DNA of 64,000 nucleotides from Nepenthes gracilis (taxonomy: Eukaryota > Streptophyta > Magnoliopsida > Caryophyllales > Nepenthaceae). Below are positions 10,641-23,976 of this stretch, one piece after another. Position 1 is the first letter of the stretch; the number at the start of each line of letters is the position of its first letter. The notes beneath the pieces were generated by a model. It was not told the origin of the DNA and made no database searches. It saw only the letters and a list, made by a program, of their open reading frames with translations. Both the position numbers and the translations under genes were made by a program. Where the stretch lies: positions 17,084,626-17,148,625 of the forward strand of contig BSYO01000002.1 of the NCBI GenBank assembly GCA_033239525.1. The letters run 5' to 3'.

Positions 10641-13600
10641 CTTTCCTCCATATACAAATTTTATCCTTAAAATTTTACATACCTTATTGAAGAAACAAAT
10701 ATATGTATTTCTCCTGAATCTTGTTTTCTCTTTTCCACATGGCATTTTTTATAAGAATAATTTCTCCATAAGATTTTTACTATTGAAATTACTTTTGTTT
10801 GGAACACTTAGATCTCTTCTTCCCAAAATTTGAACCAGTTCCTCAATGTATGTCAAATCTTCATTTATCATTAACGATTTGTGCTCAATAATGTGCGACA
10901 GATCATGAATATACTTCTTAAGCATTGACATGTGGAATACATTGTGGGCATCTCCCAAACTCAGAGGTAGAACCAATCTATAAGCTATTTCACCGATTTT
11001 ATTTAAAATCCCGAATTTCCGAATTGTCCTATAAACCTCAGATTTAATTTCCCTTTCATCCTAAATCAAGAGACTCCCTTCAACAAAGATATTTTCAAAA
11101 ATATATGATCCCCAACATTGAAACTCAACTTTGATCTTCTCTTATCAACGTAACGTTTCTATCAACTTTTAGCAACTTTCAATCGGTCATGGATCAAACG
11201 AATCTTTTCAAACAACTCTTGAATAACTTTCAATCTCAAAAGTCTTCTATCTCTAATCTCCTCCCAATAAATTGGGGAATGACATTTTATTCCAAACAAA
11301 TCTTCAAACGGGGCCATACCAATACTTGGTAACTATTATTGTATTCAAATTCGGCCAGCGACAAATAATCATCCTAATTATCCTTTATTTCCAAAATTGA
11401 AGATCTCTATATGTCATCTAGAATTTAAATTATTTTCTTCAATTGTCTATCTACTTGGGATGATAGGTTGTACTAAACTTTAAATTGGTCTCCAACTATC
11501 AACACAAAATTTTCTTAAATTTTAAGACAAATTTCGGATCTTGATTGGATACAATAAAAGTTGGTACTTTGTGCAATCTGACCACCTCATTAATATAAAG
11601 TCTTGCCAGACAATATCCAGAAAATGTCATCCGGATAGCAATAAAATGAGGCAACTTAGTGAGTCGAACTATAATCACTCAATCATTGTCATGATTCCTT
11701 GGTGTTCTTGGTAAATCCATCATGAAATCCATTGCTATGTCTTCCCACTTCTAGTTAGGGGTTGGCATAGGTTGTAGGAGATTTGATGATTTATTGTACG
11801 TGGCCTTTAATTGTTAACATATCAATCATATTCTCACATAAACCGTAATTTGTCTTTTTATATTTCACCACTAAAATATTTTCTTCAAAATCTTGATACA
11901 TTTTGTTAATAGTAGGGTGAATAGTGTACTTTGATCGAAGAACATCATTCATGATTTCCTCCTTCAATTCTCTAATATTCAGCACATATATTCATTCCCG
12001 AAACCTTAAGGATTTCATCGGCCCATATACTAAAAATTGCCCTGGACTCCTTGCTCAAATCATTGCCAATGACTACCAAGAACAAATCATTTATTTGAGC
12101 TCCTTTAATTTAATTCAAAATCTTGGGTTACACTTAAAAATAAGATAGTGTCATTCATGTAACTTGGAAGTACCTTTTAATATCATATTCCTTCATACAG
12201 TCCAATATTTCCATTTCCTTGATTATTAAATGAGCAATAAAATTTTTCGTTCAATGACTCAAGGTATCCGCTACAACGTCATCCTTTCTAAGTTGATACT
12301 AAGTTTTACAATCATATTCTTTAAGAAAATCCATTCATCTTCTCCATCCCATATTTAGTTCCTTTTAAGAGAACAAATACTTAAAACTTTTTGTATTCGA
12401 ATACACCAAAAATCTCTCTTTGTAAAGATAATGCCTCAAAATTTTTAGTGCAAAGATTGCCCTTGCCAACTCTAGATCATATGACTGGTAGTTCCTTCCT
12501 TGCGTCTTTAATTGTCTCAATCCATATGCAAATACTTTTCCATGCTGTATCAAGATGCACCCTAGTCTGCTTTTTGACGCATCATAATAGACCATAAATC
12601 CTCCAGATCTTTTAGGAATCATTAAAATTGGGGCTATCGTTAAGCAGTCTTTCAACTCTTTCAACTCTTTTTGTAATCCTTCATCCAATTGAATTTGACC
12701 TTGTTCTATGTCAATCAGTCAGTGGCATATCAATCCTAAAAACATTCTCCATAAATATTAAGTAATTACCCCCCATTCCAAAAATGCTTCCAACTTCTAT
12801 CACCATTGTTGGTCGGCTCCAATTAATTACCACTTCAGCCTTCTTGGGTTTGACCGAAATACCTCCTCTTGAGATGAGATGACTCAAAAATATAACTTCT
12901 TCAAGCCAAAACTCACACTTCTTCAATTTGGCAGGAAAACTCCTTTCCTGAAGTGTTTGAACTTAAGGATTGTTGCAGCACTATTAGTCAACCCAAAATG
13001 TAAAACTAAAAGCTTGTAATGCCCATGCATTGTTCAGAAGACTGACTTCACCACATCTTCTTTCTTAATCCTCAATTGATAATAACCTAGACAAAAGTCA
13101 ATCCTAGAAAATACTTGGGCCCCTCACAATTTGTCAAATAAGTCATAAATTCTTACTAATGGGTACTTATTTTTTATGCTGATCTTGTTCAACTCTTAGT
13201 ACTCTATACATAGCCACATAGTCTTATCTTTCTTTTTTACAAACAACACCGAAGCACCCTATGGGACGTACTTGGCCGGATAAAACCTTTCTCCAATAAC
13301 TCTTATAATTGTTGCTTCAATTCCTTGAATTCTGATGGTGACATTTGATAGGGGGCATTCAATATAGGCACCACTCTAGGCATGGTTTCAATTTCAAATT
13401 CAATCTTTCAATTCAGTGGTAAACTCGAAAGATCTTTTAAAAAAATATCCTCAAACTCACATACCATCGGTATTTCCCTTACTAAAATGTTGACCCCCGA
13501 TTGTAACCACATAAGCCAAGTTTGACATCTACTCTTTACCAAATGGCAAGCACATAGCACCGAAATCATATATGGGGATTATTTTTGTATTATTTTTTGA

Positions 13601-14695
13601 AAATAAAATGGTTTACATCCTAGAATAAAAAATTCACCATCTTATGAAAACAATTTACGCTACTATGATAACTAAGTGATCAATCCATGCCTAAAATTAC
13701 ATCGAAATCATGTATATCAAATAAAATCAAATCTACCACCAATTCTAACCCATTGACCCCAAACAACACACTTAAGGTACATGCTGTCCAACACTATGGG
13801 AGATCCCATAGGTGTTGACACTACTAATAAAAAATCGATAATCCTCAGGGACAACAAAAAATAACGGACAAATTTATGAGACTAGAATAAACACGTTAAC
13901 CCCAAATGTAAAAGCTAATGAACTGAAGTTTTAAAAATTGTTAGTTTATGTTCAACCATCATTGGCGATGCCTTCACATCTTGGGCCGTCACTACAAAAG
14001 CTCTTCTCGAAACGCTTGGCTTCCTCACTATTTGCCTCAAGGGATGTGAGCAGTCCTTGATGATATGCCGGATTGATTGCAATTGAAACACACATCTAAA
14101 AGCTTGTAGCATAGCCATCCTCCATGAGATTTTCCTCAATGAGGGCATGCGGGCTTGGATTGTTGAGGGCCCAGCGTACATTAGAGTTCAACTCCTTTCT
14201 TCCATTTGTCCATTGACTTGGATCTTTTATGAGATCCTCCGGACCTCAAACTTTGGCCTTCTTAATTGGTTGACTTCTTCTCAAAGAATTTATTCATCTC
14301 CAATTCTTGTTCAAACAAGAGAGCTCAATCCGATACTTATCCATGGGTCCTTAACTTCAAGGTTACAAGCTGCTTTTGGATAACATTATTTAGACTTTAT
14401 GAAAAATTTCCTTACTTTTTTGGCCTCGTCATGGATGATGTGAGGGGCATAGTGGGAGAGGCCGGTGAACATGGCATCGTACTCCACCCTAGTTTGGTTT
14501 CTTTACCAAAGATTGGTGAATTCATCCTCTTTCTACTCTCTCAAACTCATCAGGAAGTACTTCTCCATAGAAGCTTTTACGAACATCTCCTAAGAAATTT
14601 GTTCATTTTCTAATTTGATGACTCACTTCCTCATCAGCCACTAATGGTTTGCCTCTCCTTCCAACTTTTGAAAGGTAAAAACAACTAAGTTTGTG
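10641..14695 (-). pseudogene. Highly degenerate Tekay-like gag-pol remnant
   Basis: Read right to left, recognisable pieces appear in the expected order. Gag lies at about 13910-14690 (including the KYF...LRE-stop-KEDEF stretch, with UAG at 14533-14535), followed by a damaged zinc knuckle region (HIIKDC). Then come a protease trace near 13680, RT pieces (about 12711-13340), RNase H (12365-12688, YYDASKSRLGC), the integrase zinc-finger region (11791-11985), and the integrase C-terminus running into a chromodomain trace (10749-10976, NVFHMSMLKKYIHD). Frameshifts and stops occur throughout, and the base composition has drifted to AT-rich. It is clearly older than the other pol copies here. The 5' LTR is missing: gag ends abruptly at about 14695 against an oppositely oriented fragment. 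Confidence 0.82.
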
Positions 14696-14700
14696 ATCCG

Positions 14701-14943
14701 GTTAAATTATTGTGGGAGATTAGGAATTTATCTTACGATAAGGTCTCAATATTGATCTCGGATAGAAAGTAGTAGATATTGAAAATCAGGATAATTCAGA
14801 TGGTTGAGGTTCTCTAGGAAAAATTATCTCACCAAGGAGGTGTCTTGGGAACGTAAAAGAGAAATCTGGAAGGATTACCCTTGATTATGAGATTTTGAGG
14901 TTCGTTAAATTTTAAGGACGAAATTTTTATAAGTTAGGGAGAA
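14701..14943 (+). pseudogene. Chromodomain tail and polypurine tract of a + strand element
   Basis: The fragment contains a degenerate chromodomain end (VSWERKREIWKDYP at about 14844-14886, after a frame change), then the conserved tail TTTTAAGGACGAAATTTTTATAAG, a decayed polypurine tract (TTAGGGAGAA), and the LTR start at 14944. Everything upstream of it is lost at the junction with the - strand remnant. Confidence 0.75.
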
Positions 14944-15122
14944 TGTAATATCCCGAATTTTTATCCAATTAATTTGAAATAATTTATTATTTTGGGAATT
15001 TAGGTATGATAAAAATTAATAAAATATTATAAAATTTTAAAAGATATTTGGATTAATCGGGCCGACACCGAAGAGCACCCAATGCTGTCACTCTAGTATT
15101 GATTTGGGTTTTGAAATAAAAA

Positions 15123-15123
<1 letters not shown>

Positions 15124-15153
<30 letters not shown>

Positions 15154-15185
15154 TAATAATAATAATAACTAAATAAATAAATAAA
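15124..15185. repeat. TAA / TAAA microsatellite
   Basis: About fifteen AAT/TAA triplets with one interruption, followed by AAAT tetramers, within the LTR that starts at 14944. Confidence 0.9.
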
Positions 15186-15753
15186 TACAAGAATAAGAAG
15201 TAGAAGGAAAGAAGAAACAAAACGTAGGGGTTTTCAGGAAGAAAAGAGAGGAGAGAGGGAGAAGAGAGAGAGGAGTGATCGAGACTCTTATGTTCGAATC
15301 CGACTTAGAGCTTGTTGGAGAAGTGATACATTGGGTCAAATCCAAATTGTTCCAAAGCATCATGTTAAATTATGCATATGTTTAAAATCATTTGAAGACT
15401 TAAGCTCACAAGAAATGATTATCCGTATATGTAAATAAGAATTAAGCAAGATATGTAAGTATACAAAGGAAATGCCACAATTTGATATACGTATGTTTCA
15501 TTCTCTCAGAGTGAGAACTTTGTGAAGGAAGTTTGGTGGACTTTCCCTCAAAGAATAAGAAATCGTGAAACTTGGACCACGAATTTGTATTTCAGGAGGT
15601 AATATCCCCTGGCATGATATAGGTATTATAGTAAAAACTCAAGGATTATCTTAACTGTATATTATAGCAGGTGATATTCCTTGGCATACTTTAGGATATT
15701 ACTGTGAAAGAATGAGGACTGCCTCTAGGCCATGGGGGACATGGTGGCATATG

Positions 15754-15758
15754 TGATA
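15754..15758. repeat. Target-site duplication TGATA (pair with 33596-33600)
   Basis: TGATA precedes the left LTR end (TGTGACAATT) and recurs at 33596-33600 straight after the right LTR end (GGAACCTCACA). Five bases is the standard duplication for this superfamily, and it proves the two LTR ends belong to one insertion. Confidence 0.92.
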
Positions 15759-17686
15759 TGTGACAATTCGGATTATTTATCTTAAATAACCCTCCGTCAA
15801 TAAAACAATATAATTTAATATCATAAATTTTTGAAGAAATTTGGGTAGAGTTCCGTTTGTAAATCGGACGTTTGCCAAAATACAAACATCTGTACAATAA
15901 CCACATATACGCTTATCATCATACACAGGATCTCAAAGCCCCCAAAACTTCTGTGGTGGCATCGATGTCATAACTCATGTATGACGACGGTTGAGGAAAA
16001 GATGCCAACTAAAAAAATCCAATTATGACCACAAATACAACCTGTGGAAGCGTGACAACCATAATATACAATACAAGAAACCAAAATTATCCATCCATTC
16101 ATATATATACCGACATGGCATGATAATATACAAAATTCTTGTGTCGTACAAAAATGAACTAAATTCTTGAGCTCCTTTCAAAATCAGATCTCCTAACTCG
16201 TCTCTCTGTCTTAGTCGGTCTCGTCGGGCATCAAAGCATTGTCATCTGAAAAGAGAGAGAGCAAGGGTGAGCATATCGCCCAACAAGTGTAAACATACTT
16301 CACTAACCGAATATGGTTTAACAGTAAAGACAATAAAGGGGATGGGGAAGATCACACTTATTTCAAATAAAGGGAGCATAAGAGGAAGGAAACCTTTGGG
16401 ATCGCATAGTTTTCATATTAACATTTGATACACTTTAACATACTTTTATTATTTCCATTAATCTTTGCGGACTAGGGCCAGTAGGTCGTACTAGCAATGA
16501 TTCAAGAGAACGAGGAAATGATCATGATACTCCACATGATCTAAGGCCATGAGGGCTTATTCTTAGACCCAGCCGGGGGGTCATTTACATATCATGCCTG
16601 TAGATGGGCCCGATAAATGCCTTATTTCCCTTGGGTACCAGGGCAGTTCCTCGTTCTTTCACAATAGTATCCTAAGGCGTGACACGGACATCACCCGCTC
16701 ATGCAAGCGACCAGAATACTGGCCAAAGTATTCTTCGGGTTTCTACCGAGATGGACGTGTCAAGCCAGAGAATGCTACCCAATGAACATAAGTCCATGGT
16801 CCTAGTTTCATGATTCTATTTCCATTTCCATTTGAGGAAAAGTCTACCATATCCGATTCGCCATATCTCCCGCCATTTGGGAGGTTCCATTATTCACATA
16901 TCATATTGTGGATTTCCCTCCGTTTACTCGTTTTATTCTTATCTCACCTTGGAACTTAAACATTATGATTACCAAAGTTCATGAGAGATTGGAAGTTCTT
17001 ACCATCGTTGAGTCAATATCACGTCGGGGTCCTCCGGAGCCCGTTGCATTGCAATCAATACACAAATTCGTAATTTCAAGCTTACATTCCAATATAATCA
17101 GTTAGATATACTTCTTATAACAATTAAATAGGGTAGAAACATGCAAATTATCCATCATACCTCGAATGAACAGTGACAGTGGTGTTTTAGAGCATTCGGA
17201 CATCATGAATGGGTTGGTTCTTGTTCGATCGAACGCCCGGTCGATACATATGCATACTTAGGACTTGATAATTCATATTTTGGAGTCATTTTGAGGTTTA
17301 TTCAAGGAGGAAACAGAGGGACCCAAATAAGCTGCGGGATTAGGGTTTGGTGGTACCTAGCCAAATGATTCGGACAATGAATTGAACAAATAATTGCATA
17401 TTCATGGAACATAAATCATGGGTTGTACATTTTATACATTTCGGGTGGGTATCGAAATAAGAATACCCGATGGAGAATGAATAAAAATTAAAAGAGAGCA
17501 AATAGTGAGCATGAGAATACTTGCCTCGATGCGTGCTATCACTTTTTTAACTGTCTTTCGGATGGATTTGAATCTACGCCTCGATCTCCTTCTTTCTTTC
17601 TCTAAGATTAGCTTTCTCTCTCTCTCTTTCTCTCCAGAGAATTCTGGAAAATGTGGAAAAGTGAAGAAATGCGAAGCAGATCCCAT

Positions 17687-17693
17687 TTTTATA
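17687..17693 (-). promoter_or_regulatory. LTR TATA box
   Basis: TATAAAA on the - strand, between a GC-rich CTCGAG-containing block upstream (17698-17830) and a GA-rich leader downstream (about 17580-17640). The other LTR has the same arrangement at 23770-23776. Confidence 0.65.
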
Positions 17694-17697
17694 CTTG

Positions 17698-17830
17698 TCG
17701 GGGCGCTCGAGCGCCTGGCGGGCTGGCGACGAGTGCGGCCTTGCTGCCGGCCTGTGCTCGAGCGCACACAGGCGGCGGAGCTACTAGTTTTTACGCTCGA
17801 GCGGAGCTCGAGCGCATGGCAGGCACAACC
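17698..17830. repeat. GC-rich CTCGAG cluster in LTR
   Basis: A GC-rich patch in an otherwise AT-rich LTR, with repeated GCTCGAGCG palindromes and CAGGCGGCGGAGCTAC words, placed just upstream of the TATA box. Comparable but diverged clusters lie at 23783-23976, 53210-53350 and 57060-57220. Confidence 0.7.
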
Positions 17831-18047
17831 TGCTGGCGGCGCTTCGACAACAAAATCCTAAGATTTTTCACCAAGTTTCTTCCAATGCTAATATTTAACC
17901 GTCCAATAAGTTTAGTACTATTTTTGTTGTGTTGATTGCCTCATGTTAATTATATTTTAGACACGGAACCTCACAACTCTCCCCTACTTATAGAAATTTC
18001 GTCCCCAAAATTTAACAATGCTAAAAGTCGAAACAACTTTACATACC

Positions 18048-21000
18048 TTAGAAAATATGAGGATACTTTTCCCGAATCTCGTCTTCTCTTTCCCATGTTG
18101 CTTCTTCGCGGAAATGATTTCTCCATAATACCTTCACGAGAGGAATCACCTTCAAGCACAAAATTTGCTCCTTGCGATCTAGAATTTCCACTGGTTCTTC
18201 CATATATGATAAATCCTCGTTGATGGACAAGGGACTATAATCAATCACGTGTGCTGAATCGTAAACATACTTCCTCAACATCAAAACATGGAAAACATTG
18301 TGCACCTCAGCCAAGCTTGGTGGCAATGCCAAACGGTATGCCACTTCGCCAACTCGTTCAAGGATCTCAAATGGCCCAATGAACCGCGGCTTCAATTTCC
18401 CCTTAATACCAAATCTGGAGACTCCTTTCCACGGTGACACCTTAAGGAAAACAAAATCGCCAACTTCGAATTTAAGCTTGGCCCTCCTTTGATCAGCATA
18501 ACTTTTCTGCCGACTCTGGGCAATCTTCAGCTTTTCAAAAACCACCGCGATCTTTTCTAAAGTGTCACGGATTACATCAGGGCACAGCAAATGCCTATCT
18601 CCCATCTCTTCCCAGTGAATGGGTGATCGACACTTCCTGCCATACAGTGCCTCAAAGGGAGACATACCGATACTCGCTTGAAAACTATTGTTGTAGACGA
18701 ACTCAGCTAGCGCCAAGTGATCATCCTAATTTCCTTGAACTCCAACACCGAAGCTCGAAGCATATCCTCTAATATTTGAATCGTCCGCTCAGATTGACCA
18801 TCAGTTTGAGGATGATAGGCTGAACTAAACTTCAAATCTGTCCCTAATTCACGATGTAAGCTTTCCCAAAATTTAGAGACGAATCGTGAGTCACGGTCTG
18901 ACACAATCGATGCCGGCACGCCATGAAGTCTAACAATTTCATTGATGTAGAGCTGTGCTAGACGATCATGGGAGTATGTGGTCCGGATGGCAATGAAATG
19001 AGCAGATTTCATCAGTCGATCCATGATAACCCAAATTGCATCATGGTTCCTCAGAGTCCTTGGCAACCCAGACACAAAATCCATGGAGATATCCTCCCAC
19101 TACAAGCTGGGAATGGGCAAGGGCTGTAGTAATCCAGAAGGTTTCTTTCTCTCAGCCTTCAGCTGCTGACAAATAAGACATCAGCCAACGAAGGCAACAA
19201 TCTCCCTTCGCATGTTTCTCCACCAGAATATTTTTCTTAAATCTTGGTACATCTTGTTTACGCCAGGATGGATTGTGTATCTAGACCGATGTGGCTCTTT
19301 CATTTTTTCCTCCTTAAGGTTTTTGTCATTTGGCACGCATAACCACTCCCGAAATCACAAAATTCCATCAGCGCGTTCATTAAAATTAGCATGGGAGTCT
19401 CTACCGAGGTCTCTAGCAATGTCGGTCAAGAACGGATCCTTCTTTTGTCCTTCCTTGACCCTCTGAAGGATCTCAGGTTGCACCCGCAGGAAGGATAACA
19501 ACATTTGATTTCCTTTCACATAACGTTGAATATTGTAAAACTTTAAGCAATCTAGCATCTCCATTTGCTTAACTAGCAAACTCGCTATAAAATTGGTCCG
19601 ATGACTCAAAGCATCTGCGACCACATTTGCCTTCCCGTGTTGATAGAGTATATCGCAATCATAATCTTTAAGAAAATCGATCCACCTCCGTTGCCTCATG
19701 TTCAGCTCCTTTTGCGAAAATAAGTACTTGAGGCTTTGGTGGTCGGAGTACACCAAAAACTTTTCACCATATAAGTAGTGCCTCCAAATTTTCAGCGCGA
19801 ACACCACAACAGCTAATTCTAAATCGTGAGTCGGGTAGTTCTACTCATGGATTTTTAATTGTCGGGATCCATAAGCTATCACCTTCCCCCTTTGCATCAG
19901 GACACAACCGAGGCCAAACTTAGAGGCGTCACAATACACCTCAAAACCTCCCGAACTGTCAGGAATGGTCAGAACTGGGGCCGAAGTTAAGCAATCCTTT
20001 AATTTCTGGAAGCTTCGGTCACACTCCTCGGTCCAGACGAAGCTCACCTTCTTCCTTGTCAGACGGGTGAGAGGTAAAGCTATCCGGGAGAAATTTTCCA
20101 CGAAACGACGATAGTAGCCAGCGATTCCCAAAAAGCTACGAACTTCTAACATAGTCGTAGGTCAACTCCAAGTGACCACGGCTTCGATTTTCTGTGGGTC
20201 TACCGAGACACCTCCATCAGAAATTACATGACCCAAGAATACCACCTTATCAAGCCAAAACTCACACTTCTTTAACTTTGCGAACAATTGGTGTTCCCAA
20301 AGGGTCTGAAGCATGATCCTTAAATGTCCCTCATGTTTTGTGTGACCCTCAGAATAAATTAGAATATCGTCGATGAAGACCACCATGAACTTGTCTAAGT
20401 ATGGTTGCAAAACCTGATTCATCAGATCCATAAACATGGCCGGGGCATTGGTCAGTCCAAATGGCATCACAAGAAATTCATAGTGTCCATACCTCGATCG
20501 AAAGGCCATCTTTGCCACATCTTCCTGCTTGATATGGAGCTGATGATACCCTGATTGGAGATCAATTTTTGAAAACACACGGGCTCCGTGTAGCTGATCG
20601 AAAAGATCGTCAATCCGTGGTAACAGGTATTTATTCTTGGTTGTGATTTTGTTTAGCTCACGATAGTCGATGCATAACCTCAAAGTCCCATCCTTCTTTC
20701 TGGACAAACAGACTGGAGCACCCCATGGAGAAACGCTGGGCCTAATGAAACCCATGTCCAGAAGGTCCTGTAGTTGCTGCTTTAACTCTTTTAACTCGGC
20801 AGGAGCCATATGGTATGGGGCTTTTGAAATAGGTGCCGATCCCGGCACAAAATCAATCCCAAACTCGATTTCTCTATGAGGAGGTAGAGTAGTCAATTTA
20901 TTAGGAAACACGTCCTCAAACTCACATACCACCGGGATTTCTTTAACTGATCACTCACGGCTTTCCTTCATACTAACATAAGCCAAGTAGGCTTCATATC

Positions 21001-21539
21001 CACTTTTCAACATATGACAGGTTTGCAGTGCCGAGATAAAGCTAGATGAATTTACCTGTTGGACTCCTTGAATGTGGAAAGGCCAACATCCGGGAATGTC
21101 AAAGTTGACCTTCTTATGAAAACAGTCAATGGTTGCATGGTTCTGGGACAACCAGTCCATACCCAAGATAACATCGAAACCATGCGTATCAAGAAGAATC
21201 AAGTTAACATTTAGGGGCAATCCATTTACCTCAACCACGCACCCCGAATAAGAAACATCAGTAATAATGGAAGATCTCGTAGGTATGGACACCGCCAAAG
21301 AATAATCAAGGATTACGGGCGAGATTGTAATTTGACGAGCAAGTCGAGGAGAAACAAAAGAATGTGTGGACCCGGAATCAAATAATACTGAGCAAGAAAT
21401 GCCACAAATACAGAGATTACCTTCTACCACATCATCTGATGCCTTGACCTCATTTGCTGATACGGCAAAAGCTTTTCCTTGAATAGTAGGCTTCGGAGCA
21501 CGAATCATTGGCGGTTGAGGACACTCCTTAGCTTTATGC
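18048..21539 (-). pseudogene. pol of the gag-deleted element: protease to chromodomain
   Basis: Read right to left. Protease (20951-21500) keeps an intact DSGSTHSF site. RT (20162-20932) keeps YRELN-type and FIDD motifs. RNase H (about 19355-20050) keeps CDASKFGLGC and ADALS. Integrase and chromodomain (18048-19300) keep MDF, SDRD and SER and end in EATWEREDEI. Breaks are fewer than in the neighbours: a CGA-to-TGA type stop between RT and RNase H at about 20161, a stop near 19841, stops in the integrase zinc-finger/linker region (about 19100-19180), and a frameshift at about 18710. Catalytic residues of all enzymes appear to survive, making this the best-preserved pol in the window, though not an open one. 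Confidence 0.92.
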
Positions 21540-21640
21540 CCCCACTTGGCCACAATTGAAACAACCACTGATCAATTTAAGACAGGGCCTACTCCCATGC
21601 ATTTTCCCACAGTGCTTACATGAACCCACCGATGCTTGAG
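21540..21640 (-). pseudogene. gag C-terminal stub with zinc knuckle
   Basis: Only the nucleocapsid end of gag is left: a CKHCGKMHG-type motif followed by CFNCGQ, with a one-base insertion inside the knuckle. Between this stub and the PBS at 21829 there are fewer than 200 bases, so the capsid core and gag start are gone. The deletion appears to be internal, since PBS and LTR are intact. Confidence 0.8.
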
Positions 21641-21818
21641 AGGACAACGAGACCTATCCACTCTTTTGTTCAAGACTCGGCTGCTTGGACTTCATGCAAT
21701 TTACAAAACTACCGCCCTCCACTTATAGTTTTCCGGCTAAACTACGTAAACTTGGTGACTAAAATTCTCTATCCTAAGCTTCCGCAAAAGATTCGAATCA
21801 ACCCTATGGCATCTCCCT

Positions 21819-21829
21819 CTCTGATACCA
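21819..21829 (-). other. Primer-binding site (initiator tRNA-Met type)
   Basis: On the - strand it reads TGGTATCAGAG, a perfect match to the plant initiator-tRNA PBS, two bases from the LTR end at 21832. Confidence 0.9.
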
Positions 21830-23769
21830 ACTGTGACGATCCAGGTTATTTACCTTAAATAACCCTTCGTCAATAAAACAATATAATTTAATATCATAAA
21901 TTTCTGAAGAAAATTGGGCAGAGTTCCGTTTGTAAATCAGATGTTTCCTAAAATACAAACACCTGTACAAACCCCTACATAATAACCACATATACACTTA
22001 TCATCATACACAGGATCTTAAAGCCCCCAAAACTTCTGTGATGGCACCGACGTCATAACTCATGTATGACGACGGTTGAGGAAAAGATGTCAACTAAAAA
22101 AATCCAATTATGACCACAAATACAACCTGCGGAAGCGTGACAACCATAATATACAATACAAGAAACCAAAATTGTCCATCCATTCATATATATACCGACA
22201 TGGCATGATAATATACAAAATTCCTGTGTCGTACAAAAATGAACTAAATCCTCAAGCTCCTTACAAAATCAGGTCTCCTAACTCGTCTCTCTATCTTAGT
22301 CGGTCTCATCGGGCATCAAAGTATTGTCATCTGAAAAGAGAGAGAGCAAGGGTGAGCATATCGCCCAGCAAGTGTAAACATATGTCACTAACTGAATATG
22401 GTTAAACAGTAAAGACAATAAAGGGGATGGGGAAGATCACACTTATTTCAAATAAAGGGATAAGAGGAAGGAAACCTTTGGGATCGCATAGTTTGCATAT
22501 TAACATTTCATACACTTTTACATACTTCTATTATTTCCATTAATCTTTTCGGACTAGGGCTAGTAGGTCGTACTAGCAACGATACAAGAGCATGAGGAAA
22601 GGATCATGATACTCCACATGATCTAAGGTCGAGAGGGCCTATTCTCAAACCCAGCCGGGAGGTCATCTACATATCATGCCTGTAGATGGGCCCGATAAAC
22701 ACCTCATTTCCCTGGGGTACCAGGGCAGTTCCTCGTTCTTTCACAATAGTATCCGAAGGCATGACACGGACATCACCCACTCACGTAGCGACCATAATAC
22801 GTGGCTAAAGTATTCTTTGGGTTTCTACTAAGATGGACGTGTCAAGCCAGAGAATACTACCCAATGAACATAAGTCCATGGTCCTAGTTTCATGATTCTA
22901 TTTCCATTTCCATTTGAGGGAAAATCCACCATATCCAATTCGCCATATCTCCCGCCATTTGGGAGGTTCCATCATTCATATATCATATTGTGGATTTCCC
23001 TCCATTTACTCGTTTTGTTCTTATCTCACCTTGGAACTTAAACATTATGATTATCAAAGTTCATGAGAGATTGGATGTTCTTACCATCGTTGAGTTAATA
23101 TCACGTCGGGGTCCTCCGGAGCCCGTTGCATTGCAATCGATACACAAATTCGTAATTTCAAGCTTACATTCCAATATAATCAGTTTGATATACTTCTTAT
23201 GACAATTAAATAGGGTAGAAACATGCCAATTATCCATTATACCTCGGATGAACAGTAACAGTGGTGTTTTAGAGCATTCGGACATCATGAATGGGTCGGT
23301 TCTTGTTCGATCGAACGCCCGGTCGATACGTATGCATACTTAAGACTTGATAATTCATATTTTGGAGTCATTTTGAGGTTTATTCAAGGAGGAAACAGAG
23401 GGACCCAAATAAGCTACGGGATTAGGGTTTGGTGGTACCAAGCCGAATGATTCAGACAACAAATTGAACAAATAATTGCATATTCATGGAATATAAATCA
23501 TGGGTTGTACATTTTATACATTTTAGGTGGGTATCGAAACGAGAATACCCGATGGAGAACAAATAAAAATTAAAAGAGAGCAAATAGTGAGTATGAGAAC
23601 ACTTGCCTCGACGCGTGCTATTACTTTTATAACTGGCTTTCGAACGGATTCAAACTCTACGCCTCGATCTCCTTCTTTCTCTCTCTAAGATCGGCGTTCT
23701 CTCTCTCTCTTTCTCTCTAGAGAATTTTGGAAAATGTGGAAAAGTGAAGAAACACGAAGCGAATCTCGT

Positions 23770-23776
23770 TTTTATA
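23770..23776 (-). promoter_or_regulatory. LTR TATA box
   Basis: TATAAAA on the - strand, in the same setting as 17687-17693: CTCGAG cluster upstream and GA-rich leader downstream. Confidence 0.65.
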
Positions 23777-23976
23777 CTCGTCGGGGCGCTCGAGCGCCTG
23801 GAGAGAGGGTGGCGAGCGCGGCCTTGCGCTAGCCTGCACTGGAGCACACACAGGCGCGCAGCAGGTGGCGGAGATACCGGTTTTTAGCTCGAGCTCTGCT
23901 CGAGCGCTCAGCAGGCGGCGGAGCTACTGGTTTTTACGCTTGAGCGGAGCTCGAGCGCGCAGCAGGTGGCGGAGCT

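Larger units (their letters stand above)
14944..15758 (+). repeat. LTR of the + strand element, left part
   Basis: Starts TGTAATATCCCGAATTTTTATCC directly after the polypurine tract. It contains a TAA microsatellite, a GA-rich stretch (15200-15275) and GGTAATATCCCCTGGCAT-type motifs. It is cut at 15758 by the insertion of the element 15759-33595 and resumes at 33596 after the target duplication TGATA. Confidence 0.8.
15759..17975 (-). repeat. 3' LTR of the gag-deleted element, 2217 bp
   Basis: Matches 21832-23981 plus 33408-33595 along its length with frequent, mostly C/T and G/A, differences. It contains a - strand TATA box, a CT-rich leader, and a GC-rich block full of CTCGAG palindromes. 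It ends at 17975, next to the polypurine tract (ACTCTCCCCTACTTATAG read on +). Confidence 0.92.

Noticed and set aside
14944..15758. Partner LTR for the - strand element at 8759-14695
   Set aside because: Its ends and sequence differ from 8759-10637, and its orientation and adjacent polypurine tract show it belongs to a + strand element.
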